Of a DNA stretch of 64,000 nucleotides, positions 36,014-44,805 are shown one piece after another (within the stretch, counting starts at the first letter, position 1; every line of letters starts with the position of its first letter). The notes under the pieces were generated by a model. It saw nothing but the letters and a program-made list of their open reading frames with translations. It did not search any database and was not told the origin of the DNA. Position numbers and translations under genes: made by a program. Source of the stretch: Oceanobacillus limi (GTDB lineage Bacteria > Bacillota > Bacilli > Bacillales > Amphibacillaceae); the NCBI RefSeq assembly GCF_900111445.1, contig NZ_FOHE01000012.1, forward strand, positions 42,165 through 106,164, read 5' to 3'.

Positions 36014-36364
36014 TTAGGCTCTCAAAATCTTTTCCATTGCTTTTCCTTTTGCTAGCTCATCGATCAGCTTATCCATGTAGCGAATTTCTTGCATCGTTGG
36101 TTCTTCAATGTCCTCCACTCGGACACCACAAATCACACCTTTGATCAGATCGCGGGAAGGATTTAGATCGGGAGCTTCCGCAAAGAACGTCTCAAAATCG
36201 GTCTCCTTTTCCAATTGCGCTTCCAATTCTTCCTGACTATACCCTGTCAACCAACGGATAATTTCGTCGACTTCTGCTTTCGTGCGCCCTTTTCTCTCCG
36301 CTTTCGTAACATAATGGGGATAGACTTTTGCAAAACTCATTGTATAGATCTTATGTTTAGCCAT
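36014..36364 (-). CDS. DUF2200 family protein
   Basis: 116 residues, start ATG 36364 with AAGGGAG upstream. [20 protein letters not shown] and [20 protein letters not shown] are the family signature. Small soluble protein of unknown function found in many bacteria. Monocistronic. Confidence 0.85.
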   Translation of the reverse strand: MAKHKIYTMSFAKVYPHYVTKAERKGRTKAEVDEIIRWLTGYSQEELEAQLEKETDFETFFAEAPDLNPSRDLIKGVICGVRVEDIEEPTMQEIRYMDKLIDELAKGKAMEKILRA

Positions 36365-36550
36365 GATATATTCTCCCTTATGTGATTTTCTTTATTGTAA
36401 TATGAAAAGGAATTGGGTTCAAATGAAGTAGAGATGCAGTATCTTTCTTTCTATTAATACGAATTGGTTACAAAAATATATTAGAAGATTTACCACGAAG
36501 AAAAAATCATCGTGGGAATGAACACATGAAATCCACAACATACAGAAGAT

Positions 36551-36796
36551 CTAATTGCTTTTTAAATGTACTACCTCCAACATACGAACCGGATCAAATC
36601 CAAAAATCCATTCACCATTTATGTTTGTTTGCGGGACGGAAAACCTTCTCGTCTTTCCAATAAGTTTAATAAGTGTTACTGGATGAAGGTCGACATTAAT
36701 TTCTTTATATTCCAAGTCCATGTTCGTTAAAAAATTTCTAACCATGCTACAAACTGGACACATGGTAGTCGTGTATAGCGTAATTTTTTCATCCAT
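36551..36796 (-). CDS. Glutaredoxin-family thiol protein
   Basis: 81 residues, start ATG 36796. Redox motif TMCPVCSMV (Cys-x2-Cys near residue 13), cis-Pro in SVPQTNI and GFDP later: thioredoxin fold. Last gene of the sulfur block; probably reduces protein or low-molecular-weight disulfides, including persulfides. Confidence 0.85.
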   Translation of the reverse strand: MDEKITLYTTTMCPVCSMVRNFLTNMDLEYKEINVDLHPVTLIKLIGKTRRFSVPQTNINGEWIFGFDPVRMLEVVHLKSN

Positions 36797-36863
36797 ATTG
36801 TATACTCCAATTTCCCTTTATTAGAGCAGTCCGAAACCATCTCAGACTGCTGACATCTTGCTT

Positions 36864-37250
36864 CTATTTCGTCTTATCGATACATGCAATTAATCGTTTT
36901 TCAATCCCAATAGCAATTTCCTGTAAAGATTCATCCTCTACCATTTGAATGAGACTTGTTGGCTTAGGCATCCCTATGTTTATTTTCCCATGATTATCTT
37001 CATATACTACAATCTTACAGGGGAGAAAATATCCAACAAGTTGGTTGGCGGTTAACACATTTTGTGCTTCTTTCGGATTACATACCTCAAGAATAGTGAA
37101 GGCTTTGTCTAAGTCATATCCTTTATCTTTCAATGTGTCCTTCACATGAAACTGCCACTGGACACCAAACTTTTCTTCCTTTAAGTTTTCTTCCAGAGCT
37201 TGTATCGCTTCATCGATTGATTTTGATGTTTCCACGGTATAGTGAAACAA
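36864..37250 (-). CDS. DUF302 domain protein
   Basis: 128 residues if started at TTG 37250 (GGAG nine bases upstream); the ATG at 37259 touches the ribosome binding site. FHYTVETSKSIDEAIQALEE and FTILEVCNPKEAQNVL, LLPCKIVVYED are the DUF302 signature (here FLPCKIVVY). The family is common beside rhodaneses and sulfur or heavy-metal genes; role unknown. It follows the single rhodanese gene. Confidence 0.8.
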   Translation of the reverse strand: MFHYTVETSKSIDEAIQALEENLKEEKFGVQWQFHVKDTLKDKGYDLDKAFTILEVCNPKEAQNVLTANQLVGYFLPCKIVVYEDNHGKINIGMPKPTSLIQMVEDESLQEIAIGIEKRLIACIDKTK

Positions 37251-37327
37251 TTGTACCATCTCCTAAAGCTACGTTTATGGATCCAATGTACTTGCCTGCA
37301 TTTTTAAAATTCACTAACCAACGCCAA

Positions 37328-37627
37328 CTACTCGGTTTCACCACTCCAGTTGTTCATTCCGCCAACCATGTCCTCCACCTTGAAACCTAGTGCTTCAAGA
37401 ATCCCACAAGCTGCCTTGCTACGATTGCCGGATTGACATGAAATAATATAGTTTTTTGCTTTGTCGAGTTCTCCTTTACGTAAGGCAAGTTGTCCTAACG
37501 GAATATGCGTCGCACCAGGTATCTTCCCTGTTGCAACTTCACTACTTTCACGAACATCAATAACTGTTACGTCTTCCCCACTTTGAAGACGCTTCGCCAC
37601 TTCTTTCGGTGTAACTTGTTGTGCCAT
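37328..37627 (-). CDS. Rhodanese domain sulfurtransferase
   Basis: 99 residues, start ATG 37627. One rhodanese domain: VIDVRESSEVATGKIPGA and the active-site loop ISCQSGNRSKAA with the persulfide-carrying Cys (about 65). Cytoplasmic. Likely sulfur carrier within the block. Confidence 0.9.
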   Translation of the reverse strand: MAQQVTPKEVAKRLQSGEDVTVIDVRESSEVATGKIPGATHIPLGQLALRKGELDKAKNYIISCQSGNRSKAACGILEALGFKVEDMVGGMNNWSGETE

Positions 37628-37642
37628 CTTAGTCTTCCTTTC

Positions 37643-38002
37643 TTATATCCAAGCACCCATTCCGCCTTTTACATTGGATATGTTTTTGAAACCTTGTTTT
37701 TTAAGAACTTTTGCAGCCTTTGTACTTCTCATGCCACTTTGGCAAATGACGACTACTTCTTTCTCTTTATCAAGAGAGCTTGTTTTGCTAGTAAGATTGG
37801 AAAGTGGAATGTTTTTAAAAGGCTTGCGATGATTTGCTTTATATTCACCAGGTGTACGTACATCAATGAATTGTACATTGTTATCCTTAAATTTATCTTT
37901 TGCCTCTTGAACACTTATATTCGTAATACCTTTTACTGGCATAAAACGATTGAAAAAGAATGCAATAATAATAATTAATAAAACCCATTCGATAATTCCC
38001 AT
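37643..38002 (-). CDS. Membrane-anchored rhodanese
   Basis: 119 residues from ATG 38002 (GGAG 9 bases upstream). N-terminal membrane helix (EWVLLIIIIAFFFNRF), then a rhodanese domain with FIDVRTPGEYKANH and active loop ICQSGMRSTKA. The domain could face either side of the membrane. Lies 16 bases upstream of the soluble rhodanese gene; same operon. Confidence 0.85.
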   Translation of the reverse strand: MGIIEWVLLIIIIAFFFNRFMPVKGITNISVQEAKDKFKDNNVQFIDVRTPGEYKANHRKPFKNIPLSNLTSKTSSLDKEKEVVVICQSGMRSTKAAKVLKKQGFKNISNVKGGMGAWI

Positions 38003-38066
38003 TTTCATACTCCTATCATTCGATTTTTGTAAGAGAAATTCTTCCTAGCTCTCTATTCACTGACTA

Positions 38067-39764
38067 TTATTTGAAATTATATTCTGTAACAATTTTAGGT
38101 CTGTTAGTTACCAAATCATTAAAATACTCGTATAAGTTAATTCCTAAATAGGAACCGGAGATATTAACCACGTTACTATATCCTAGATTTTGTAGCGCCA
38201 TTACCATGTTATAGCTTCGTTGACCGGAGCGACAGTGAATATAAACCGGTTGATCGTTAGGAATTTCGCCCAGTCTGTCTCTAAATTCACTCAGTGGAAT
38301 GTTCACGGCATTTTTTAAATGTCCTGCTTTATATTCATTCTTTTCACGAGCATCGATAATAAAAGCATTATTCTCCACTAGTTCGCGAACTTCAGATACT
38401 TTTACTTCACGATATGTTCCAGATAATTGATTTAAAGCAACTAAGGCAGCATGATTGACAACATCCTTAGCTGTACCAAGCATAGGAGAGTATGTTAATT
38501 CTAGGTCTTTTAGATCTTCTAGTGTTCCATTCATCGAAATCATGGTTGCAATCACATCGATTCGTTTATCGATATTCCCTTTCCCAATCGCCTGTGCACC
38601 TAAAATTTTCCCTGTTGGTGTTTCATAGACTAATTTAAAATACATAACATGACTGTTTGGCATTAAGCCTACTTTATCACCAGGCAAAATATAAACAGAA
38701 TTATAGCTGAATCCAGCTTCCTCAGCTGTTCTTGCGTTTAGTCCTGTTGATGCGACGTTCAAATCAAATAAGTGAACAGAAGATGACCCAATGACACCTG
38801 GATTTTTACTTGGTATGCCATACATATGGTCAGCTGCAGCTCTTGCTTGTTTTTGAGCTGGTCCTGCTAAGGCTAAACGTGTTGGCTTATGCAATAGGCG
38901 ATGATACACTTCAATGGCATCCCCAACTGCATAAATATCTGGATCATTTGTTAGATAGTTTCCGTCCACTTTAATCGCACCTGTTTCTCCGATTGCAAGG
39001 CCTGCCTCTTCTGCAAGCTTTGTTTCAGGTCTTACACCTATTGCTAGGACAACTGCTTGCGCATCAATTGTCTTACCTGATTGCGTTTCAATAAAACCAT
39101 TCCCAATTCTAGCTAGTCCATCATTTACAACTAGATTTACCCCATGATCCACCATTTCCTTATGGAGGATTTGTGCCATATCATAATCAAATGGAGTCAT
39201 AATTTGATTTGCAAATTCTACTAAAGATACATTGTAATTAGCTAAACGAAGGTTTTCCGCTACTTCTACACCGATAAATCCTCCACCAATTACAGCAACA
39301 TCTTTGATATTACGATTTTTCACATAAGCATTTAGTTGTTCAATGTCTATAACATTGCGAACGGTAAATACATTTGAGTTGGTAATACCCTCGATCTGAT
39401 TAGGACGAATAGGTGATGCACCAGGAGAAAGAACTAGTTTATCATAAGCCTCTTCGTACATTTTATCTGAAGTTACATCTTTTACGGAGATTGTTTTCTT
39501 TTCACGGTTGATTTGAATCACTTCACTATTCACTCTTGCTTCAATGTTAAACCGTTTTTTAAAAGTCTCCGGATTCATTAATACTAACGATTCACTATTC
39601 TCCACAATTCCACTTAGATGATAGGGTAATGAACAGTTAGAAAAGGATACATGTGGTCCTCTTTCAAACATGATAACTTCAGCATGTTCATCTATTCTTC
39701 TCACCCTTGCAGCAGCCGATGCTCCGCCAGCTACTCCACCAACAACTAAAATTCGTTTTGTCAT
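38067..39764 (-). CDS. cdr: CoA-disulfide reductase with C-terminal rhodanese domain
   Basis: 565 residues from ATG 39764 (AGGGAG upstream; the frame extends to 39845). FAD-binding RILVVGGVAGGASAAARV, active-site Cys in FSNCSLPYH (about 43), NAD-binding VAVIGGGFIGVEVAENL, then a pyridine-nucleotide oxidoreductase dimerisation domain. The last 100 residues are a rhodanese domain (FIIDAREKNEYKAGH, active loop YIHCRSGQRSYN). This CDR-rhodanese fusion reduces CoA persulfide or polysulfide, linking NAD(P)H to sulfur. Confidence 0.92.
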   Translation of the reverse strand: MTKRILVVGGVAGGASAAARVRRIDEHAEVIMFERGPHVSFSNCSLPYHLSGIVENSESLVLMNPETFKKRFNIEARVNSEVIQINREKKTISVKDVTSDKMYEEAYDKLVLSPGASPIRPNQIEGITNSNVFTVRNVIDIEQLNAYVKNRNIKDVAVIGGGFIGVEVAENLRLANYNVSLVEFANQIMTPFDYDMAQILHKEMVDHGVNLVVNDGLARIGNGFIETQSGKTIDAQAVVLAIGVRPETKLAEEAGLAIGETGAIKVDGNYLTNDPDIYAVGDAIEVYHRLLHKPTRLALAGPAQKQARAAADHMYGIPSKNPGVIGSSSVHLFDLNVASTGLNARTAEEAGFSYNSVYILPGDKVGLMPNSHVMYFKLVYETPTGKILGAQAIGKGNIDKRIDVIATMISMNGTLEDLKDLELTYSPMLGTAKDVVNHAALVALNQLSGTYREVKVSEVRELVENNAFIIDAREKNEYKAGHLKNAVNIPLSEFRDRLGEIPNDQPVYIHCRSGQRSYNMVMALQNLGYSNVVNISGSYLGINLYEYFNDLVTNRPKIVTEYNFK

Positions 39765-39862
39765 GTTTCGCACTCCCTTTTTCAAAATTACCCAACCAGG
39801 TCTAGATTGGATCATTTTTTGCAGTGGCGCATTGCCCCACTGCATGAAAAATATAAATAAAA

Positions 39863-40258
39863 TTAGAAGGTTAACGTTGGTGTTGCATCCTTTGCATATT
39901 CTAGAAAAGTTACTGCTCCTCCAACCTCAATTCCATCTACGAAATCCTCTTTAGAAAGATCCATTACATCGATTGTCATTTGGCAAGCTATAAATTTAAC
40001 ACCAAGTTCTTGCGCCATGTCTACTAACTGAGGGATAGAAGGGACGTTTGCTTTTTCGAATCCTTCAGCAAAATGTTCTTTTCCTGCTGGCATTTCTAAT
40101 GCATGCATTGCCTGCTTATGAATTAAGTTAAGTCCTTCAAAAGTAAAAAAGATTTGCACCTCTTTTTCGGAAGCTGCTGCTGCTGTTGCGATATTAAATA
40201 CTTTATATGCATCAAACAATCCACCGTTTGATGCGATAATTGCTACTTTATTTGACAT
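39863..40258 (-). CDS. DsrE/DsrF-like sulfur-transfer protein, copy 1
   Basis: 131 residues, start ATG 40258 with TGGAGG upstream. KVAIIASNGGLFDAYKVFNI and MAQELGVKFIACQMTIDVM with the conserved Cys (about 101) fit the DsrE/YrkE family of persulfide carriers. About two thirds identical to the second copy at 45949. It heads the block that goes on to the CDR-rhodanese gene. Three CsoR/CstR-like palindromes lie in its upstream region. Confidence 0.88.
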   Translation of the reverse strand: MSNKVAIIASNGGLFDAYKVFNIATAAAASEKEVQIFFTFEGLNLIHKQAMHALEMPAGKEHFAEGFEKANVPSIPQLVDMAQELGVKFIACQMTIDVMDLSKEDFVDGIEVGGAVTFLEYAKDATPTLTF

Positions 40259-40598
40259 TATAAAACCTCCATTTACCCCTATGGGTCTAATTTATTTTGA
40301 AAAATAATGTTATTAACTTCACTCCGAATATACCTATAAGGGTATATTATTACGAAAATAAAATAGTCGTTATTCAAAACGACATAGAGAGAATGTTTCC
40401 CACTTCATTGTTGAAAAATCTGCTACATGACCTATAATATACCCCGCGGGGTAAAAAGTCAATCCATTGATTCGTAAGCCCACCACTTGGTCATTGATGC
40501 GTGGATATGAGTTAGGTGAAACATCTCAACCCCGCAAGGTTCATCCATCCCAACATCAACTATTTTGTATTCTCAGCCACGTGAAACTTAGGTACAAC
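40259..40598 (-). promoter_or_regulatory. CsoR/CstR-type operator region upstream of the DsrE gene
   Basis: No gene. Three GC-box palindromes in AT-rich DNA: ACCCCTATGGGT (40275-40286), AATATACC with GGTATATT around 6 bases (40327-40348), and ACCCCGCGGGGT (40441-40452). These match the TACCCC/GGGGTA style bound by CsoR-family repressors, including the persulfide sensor CstR. The first two lie 17-90 bases before the gene start, over the expected promoter. The third lies about 190 bases upstream, near the end of the sensor-kinase gene. No csoR or cstR gene is in the window. Confidence 0.65.
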
Positions 40599-41684
40599 TC
40601 ACTTCTTAGCACCACCACAACGAGGTATTTGAAACCAAAAACGATGCACATTCCCATTAGAAGTTAAACCGATTTTACCATGATGGTGTTCAATAATTTC
40701 TTTAGATATCGCGAGCCCTAAGCCAGAACCTCCTAATTCTTTGGACCTAGAATGGTCAATGCGATAAAAACGTTCAAAGACCTTTACCTGTTCCTCAAGT
40801 GAAATTGGCTTACTAGGGCCTGTTACGGATAGGATATAGACTGACTGATGGTTTTCACCTGTTATCGTAATTGGACCCGTTCCCTCATAATACCGAATCG
40901 CATTATCCAAAAGATTACTAATCACTTGAGTGATAGCCCCACTATTAACCATTACCAAATTCGGTTCAACAGCTACCTCAACATCAATATTGTATTGTTC
41001 CATCGACCAGCGAAACATTTCTACCGATTGGTCCACTAGTTTATTTATCTCGATAGGTTCCTTTTTAGAAAAAGTTAGCGTAGATACGTAATCCCATTCT
41101 TTCAATTGCTCCATTTGCTCTACTAATTGAATGAGCCGCTTCGATTCCCCGTAAAGAGATTGGTACAGCTTCTCATCTCCCTTAACTACTCCACTTTGTA
41201 ATGCACGGAGATAACCATTCAAGTTAGATAAAGGAGTACGAAATTCATGGGATAAATCGGAGACGAGTTTTCGCCGTTGCTTCTCATTTTCCTCAAGCTG
41301 TTTCACTAAATCATTAAAGTGATGAACTAATTCTGCAATTTCTCCATCGGATTTCACTGTAATCGGTTTAGGATATTCACCATGCTTCATTTTTTTAGTG
41401 GAATAAATTAATTCCCTCAATGGATGAATCAACTTCTTCGTTAAATAGAAGTGGGTAAGGCTTCCAATAATTATTGTAGAGATACTGAAGATCCACAAGT
41501 ATTGAAGCAATGTTGCCTCGAATTGAGCTTGCTTGGGATTACTCATTGCGACGATCCCACCCGCAAGAACGCACGCCGTATTATAAATTGCCCAACTACT
41601 TAGGCCAACGAAGGCAGTAATAACCAATATATTAATAAACGTTAAGCGAAAAAGAAATTGTTTAGGAACAAGTACGTTTTTCAT
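40599..41684 (-). CDS. Sensor histidine kinase (YrkQ-like position)
   Basis: 361 residues, start ATG 41684, two bases after the stop of the response-regulator gene; the frame reaches 41822 inside it. Two membrane helices (about 10-32 and 55-80), HAMP linker, H-box SDLSHEFRTPLSNL, N-box, and DHRSKELGGSGLGLAISKEI. The sensing loop between the helices is short, so it may sense in the membrane. Partner is the adjacent OmpR-type regulator. In B. subtilis the YrkP/YrkQ pair sits beside the same sulfur genes. Confidence 0.88.
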   Translation of the reverse strand: MKNVLVPKQFLFRLTFINILVITAFVGLSSWAIYNTACVLAGGIVAMSNPKQAQFEATLLQYLWIFSISTIIIGSLTHFYLTKKLIHPLRELIYSTKKMKHGEYPKPITVKSDGEIAELVHHFNDLVKQLEENEKQRRKLVSDLSHEFRTPLSNLNGYLRALQSGVVKGDEKLYQSLYGESKRLIQLVEQMEQLKEWDYVSTLTFSKKEPIEINKLVDQSVEMFRWSMEQYNIDVEVAVEPNLVMVNSGAITQVISNLLDNAIRYYEGTGPITITGENHQSVYILSVTGPSKPISLEEQVKVFERFYRIDHSRSKELGGSGLGLAISKEIIEHHHGKIGLTSNGNVHRFWFQIPRCGGAKK

Positions 41685-41685
41685 T

Positions 41686-42369
41686 TTATTCCGTAACAAA
41701 TTTATACCCCATTCCTCGAACAGTAATAATCCGCTTCGGTGCAGCAGGATTCTCTTCAATTTTTTTCCGTAATTTCTTAATATGAGCATCAATAGTTCGG
41801 TCATGAACAATTTTATCAGCATAAGGATAAAGTTGATTCATAAGATTCTCTCTAGAGATGACTGTATTCGGATTTTCCATAAAATAAAATAATAGTTTAA
41901 ATTCATGATTGGTTAATGGTAACTGTTTATCAAAAAGGACTACCTCACCTTTCCGGGGCTTAATACAAAGTCCATCAAAGGTGATTTTTTGACAAAACTG
42001 TCCTGTTCGACGTAGTACCGCCTCGATGTGAGCTAGAAGTTCCTCTGGTTCAAACGGCTTAACCAGATAATCATCTGCACCAATTTTTAATCCATTTATT
42101 TTGTCTTCCGTACGTGATTTAGCAGATAGTATAATAATAGATACTTCATTTCGTTCTTGTGCGCGAACCCATGTACAAAATTCTTCTCCACTAAGTTTAG
42201 GGAGCATTAAGTCTAGTATAATTAAGCAAGGGTGTTTCGTTAAAAAGACTTGCTTTGCTGCTTCTCCATCTTCCGCTTCCACTACATCATAGCCAGATTC
42301 TACAAGATAAATTTTGATTAGCTCACGTATCATTTTATCGTCTTCTACAACTAAAATGGTTTGTTTCAT
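41686..42369 (-). CDS. OmpR/PhoB-family response regulator (YrkP-like position)
   Basis: 227 residues, start ATG 42369. Receiver domain with acidic pocket (VVEDDKMIRELI), phosphorylated Asp in LIILDLMLPKLSG, Lys in DDYLVKPF; C-terminal winged helix (HEFKLLFYFMENP, DRTIDAHIKKLRKKI). Co-transcribed and translationally coupled to the kinase. Confidence 0.9.
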   Translation of the reverse strand: MKQTILVVEDDKMIRELIKIYLVESGYDVVEAEDGEAAKQVFLTKHPCLIILDLMLPKLSGEEFCTWVRAQERNEVSIIILSAKSRTEDKINGLKIGADDYLVKPFEPEELLAHIEAVLRRTGQFCQKITFDGLCIKPRKGEVVLFDKQLPLTNHEFKLLFYFMENPNTVISRENLMNQLYPYADKIVHDRTIDAHIKKLRKKIEENPAAPKRIITVRGMGYKFVTE

Positions 42370-42405
42370 CTCCTCACCTCATTGCCATTATACTATACCT
42401 AATCG

Positions 42406-42999
42406 TTACTCCATCTTCTCAAATTCTTGTACCATCAAATCATAATTCATCGCACCAAATACCTTGTAGCTGATAAGCCCATTGGAATCAACCATATATG
42501 AAGTCGGAATTGGTTGAATCGCATACAGATTTGCTACGTCTAGATTCGTATCCAACAAAATTGGAAATGATAATTGATATTCATCCGAAAAGTCCGCTAC
42601 ATCATCTACAGTCGTTTCCGAATCCGTTAAATTAACTGCTAAAATAATAACATCCTTATCTTGATGAAACTTTTCCATATCTGGCATTTCCGCTCGACAA
42701 GGTGGACACCATGTTGCCCAAAAATTAATCATTACACGTTTCCCGTGAAAGTCAGATAACTTCACACTTTCACCTGTTAACGTTTCGAGTTGAAAATCTG
42801 GTGCCTTGTTCCCAACATCTAATCCGACTACAGGTTCTTCCGCTTCTTCATTTTCCGTCTCTGCTTCCACTTCTTCTATTTCCGCTACATTCTCAAACTG
42901 ACCTACAGATTTTTTATTCGGGTCGTTTGAGTCGATAAAATCATAAATTGCCCAACCTAACATACCAACCACTATTACGATAAGCATCCATTTTTTCAT
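42406..42999 (-). CDS. TlpA/ResA-type membrane thioredoxin
   Basis: 197 residues from ATG 42999 (GGAGG eight bases upstream). N-terminal membrane anchor (WMLIVIVVGMLGWAIYDF), acidic linker, then a thioredoxin fold with WATWCPPCRAEMPD and cis-Pro near QPIPTSYMVD. Faces outside. With the CcdA gene directly upstream it forms an electron relay for reducing disulfides outside the membrane. Confidence 0.9.
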   Translation of the reverse strand: MKKWMLIVIVVGMLGWAIYDFIDSNDPNKKSVGQFENVAEIEEVEAETENEEAEEPVVGLDVGNKAPDFQLETLTGESVKLSDFHGKRVMINFWATWCPPCRAEMPDMEKFHQDKDVIILAVNLTDSETTVDDVADFSDEYQLSFPILLDTNLDVANLYAIQPIPTSYMVDSNGLISYKVFGAMNYDLMVQEFEKME

Positions 43000-43017
43000 C
43001 AAACATACCTCCACTTT

Positions 43018-43776
43018 TTATCCTAATCTTGCTAACCATGTATCCCGCACTAAATCAAGTAGAAATCCGGAAATACGTGGCATTAATCCAAAGAATAAAA
43101 CAAATCCCATAATAATCATCATAATTGCGCCGATTTTCATAATGACGCTACTATGTCGCACAATCCATCTCGTCTTGCCAATAAAAAATGTTAAGATTAG
43201 AAACGGTATGGCAAAACCAACGACATACATCAAAGTGTAAAAAATCCCTTGACCAGGATGACTGGCCGCAAGAAGTAAAATTGAGCCAAATATTGGGCCA
43301 ATACAAGGTGTCCACCCAGCCGCAAAGCCTAATCCGATAAAGAATGTTCCAGCATAGCCAACGGGCTTTTTCGTATAATGGAAGCGTCGTTCCTTCATTA
43401 GGGATGGTATATGAATCCACCCCGCTATAAATAAGCCCATTACGATAATTAAAACCCCTGCTATTCGCTGAATAAGTAACCCAGAGTCTCCAATGAGAAG
43501 CTGTTGTGCCCATCGCCCTAAGAAAGAGGCACTTGCACCTAAACTAAGAAAAACGAGAGCAACAGCCATTAGAAAGAAAAATGAATGAGCAAATAAATGT
43601 CGCACCATTCTACTATTCTTACTTCCTTGAAGTTCATTTACACTAATTCCAGTTAAGTAAGACATATACGCTGGGAAAATTGGCAAAACACAGGGAGACA
43701 AGAAAGATAATGCACCTGCTCCTATTGCTAGTAGCATTCCTACTAATAGCATCGTATCCGTCTCAATAACACCCAT
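43018..43776 (-). CDS. ccdA: CcdA-type cytochrome c biogenesis / thiol-reducing membrane protein
   Basis: 252 residues from ATG 43776 (GAGGG upstream; the frame extends to 43920 inside the next gene). Six membrane helices with paired Cys: SFLSPCVLPIFPAY (helix 1) and GWTPCIGPIFGS (helix 4). Passes electrons from cytoplasmic thioredoxin across the membrane to partners such as the TlpA protein that follows 18 bases later. Confidence 0.9.
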   Translation of the reverse strand: MGVIETDTMLLVGMLLAIGAGALSFLSPCVLPIFPAYMSYLTGISVNELQGSKNSRMVRHLFAHSFFFLMAVALVFLSLGASASFLGRWAQQLLIGDSGLLIQRIAGVLIIVMGLFIAGWIHIPSLMKERRFHYTKKPVGYAGTFFIGLGFAAGWTPCIGPIFGSILLLAASHPGQGIFYTLMYVVGFAIPFLILTFFIGKTRWIVRHSSVIMKIGAIMMIIMGFVLFFGLMPRISGFLLDLVRDTWLARLG

Positions 43777-43799
43777 TAAGCATCCCTCTCTTTCAATTT

Positions 43800-44444
43800 T
43801 TAAAGTAAGGTACCCATACTTAGTACGAAAAACAATCCAACAAACCACGGTGCCATGATATAACCAAAGACCGTCACAAAAGGTTGAACAAATCCTAAAA
43901 CAACCAACCCAACAGACCAAACAATCATCATTACCATCACTATCATCATGGTAGTAAGGCGCTCTTGAAGGAAAAAGAACATTCCTATTAAAACTGCTAG
44001 TAAAATTAAATACCCAAAAGCATATGGATTATCTTCTACCACAAATTGAATAAATTCATAAACAAATGAACCAACTAGAAAAATATGTATAAAAGATTCT
44101 AGAAAAGGAAGTATGTTTAATTTTTTCCGCTTCGTTTTATACAGAAGCAATAAAGAAATAAGTACGATAGCGAAATAAAAGGATTGCGAATCACTAGGGT
44201 AGGTTAGGATGGATAAAGGATCCGATATAAAAATAGGTAAATGTAAAACAATCTTTCCTAGCCAAATAAAAATTACAAAGTTTATGAATTGAGAGGTTAA
44301 TTCCTCTATATGCCGCTTTCTTTTCTCCTTTGTTAAGTCACTAAGTAAATAGAAGGAAAGAAATCCTATGGCCAGACTAAGCGCCATAATTCCAATTGCT
44401 GTTAACTTACTTGCTACCGCCAACTGTGTTTCCCCACTTTCCAA
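43800..44444 (-). CDS. Polytopic membrane protein, unknown
   Basis: 214 residues, probably started at TTG 44444 (GGA 6 bases before). Six or seven hydrophobic helices and few charged loops; no motif recognised. It lies 23 bases upstream of the CcdA gene and is probably in the same operon, so a role in membrane thiol redox is possible. DoxX- or YrkO-like identity cannot be shown from the sequence. Confidence 0.65.
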   Translation of the reverse strand: MESGETQLAVASKLTAIGIMALSLAIGFLSFYLLSDLTKEKRKRHIEELTSQFINFVIFIWLGKIVLHLPIFISDPLSILTYPSDSQSFYFAIVLISLLLLYKTKRKKLNILPFLESFIHIFLVGSFVYEFIQFVVEDNPYAFGYLILLAVLIGMFFFLQERLTTMMIVMVMMIVWSVGLVVLGFVQPFVTVFGYIMAPWFVGLFFVLSMGTLL

Positions 44445-44805
44445 ATGTTGTCCAATTGTATCTTACCCACCTAATGTGAAAATTTGATGAAAGTCATGCA
44501 ACTTTTCTTGTTCAAAGGAAAAAATAATTTTAAACTAAAAAAAAGAGACCCTATGTCTCTTCTATCTATAATCGCTACCCATTATTTTATCGTTGTCGCT
44601 AACCTAAGATTACACTTTCCCCCACAACACCTCTTTGGTTGTACCTTGAAGGTTTGAAGCGGGGGTTTTCAGACACACAGGACGTGTTAGTGCACTATAC
44701 AATAGGACGTCGTCGTTAAAGTCGGCATGGCAGTTATATACGAGTTAACCAAACCTATATTACTCAAGCAATCTATACTCAAAAGAGAATAAACCATCGA
44801 GTTTA
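44445..44805. other. Intergenic region with a weak terminator
   Basis: No gene seen. Contains a small hairpin (AAGAGAC / GTCTCTT, 44540-44560) followed on the minus strand by a T run, which would end transcription from the sulfur operon upstream, about 250 bases after the MBL gene. The middle part (44640-44760) is more GC-rich than its surroundings and has no recognisable content. Confidence 0.5.
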
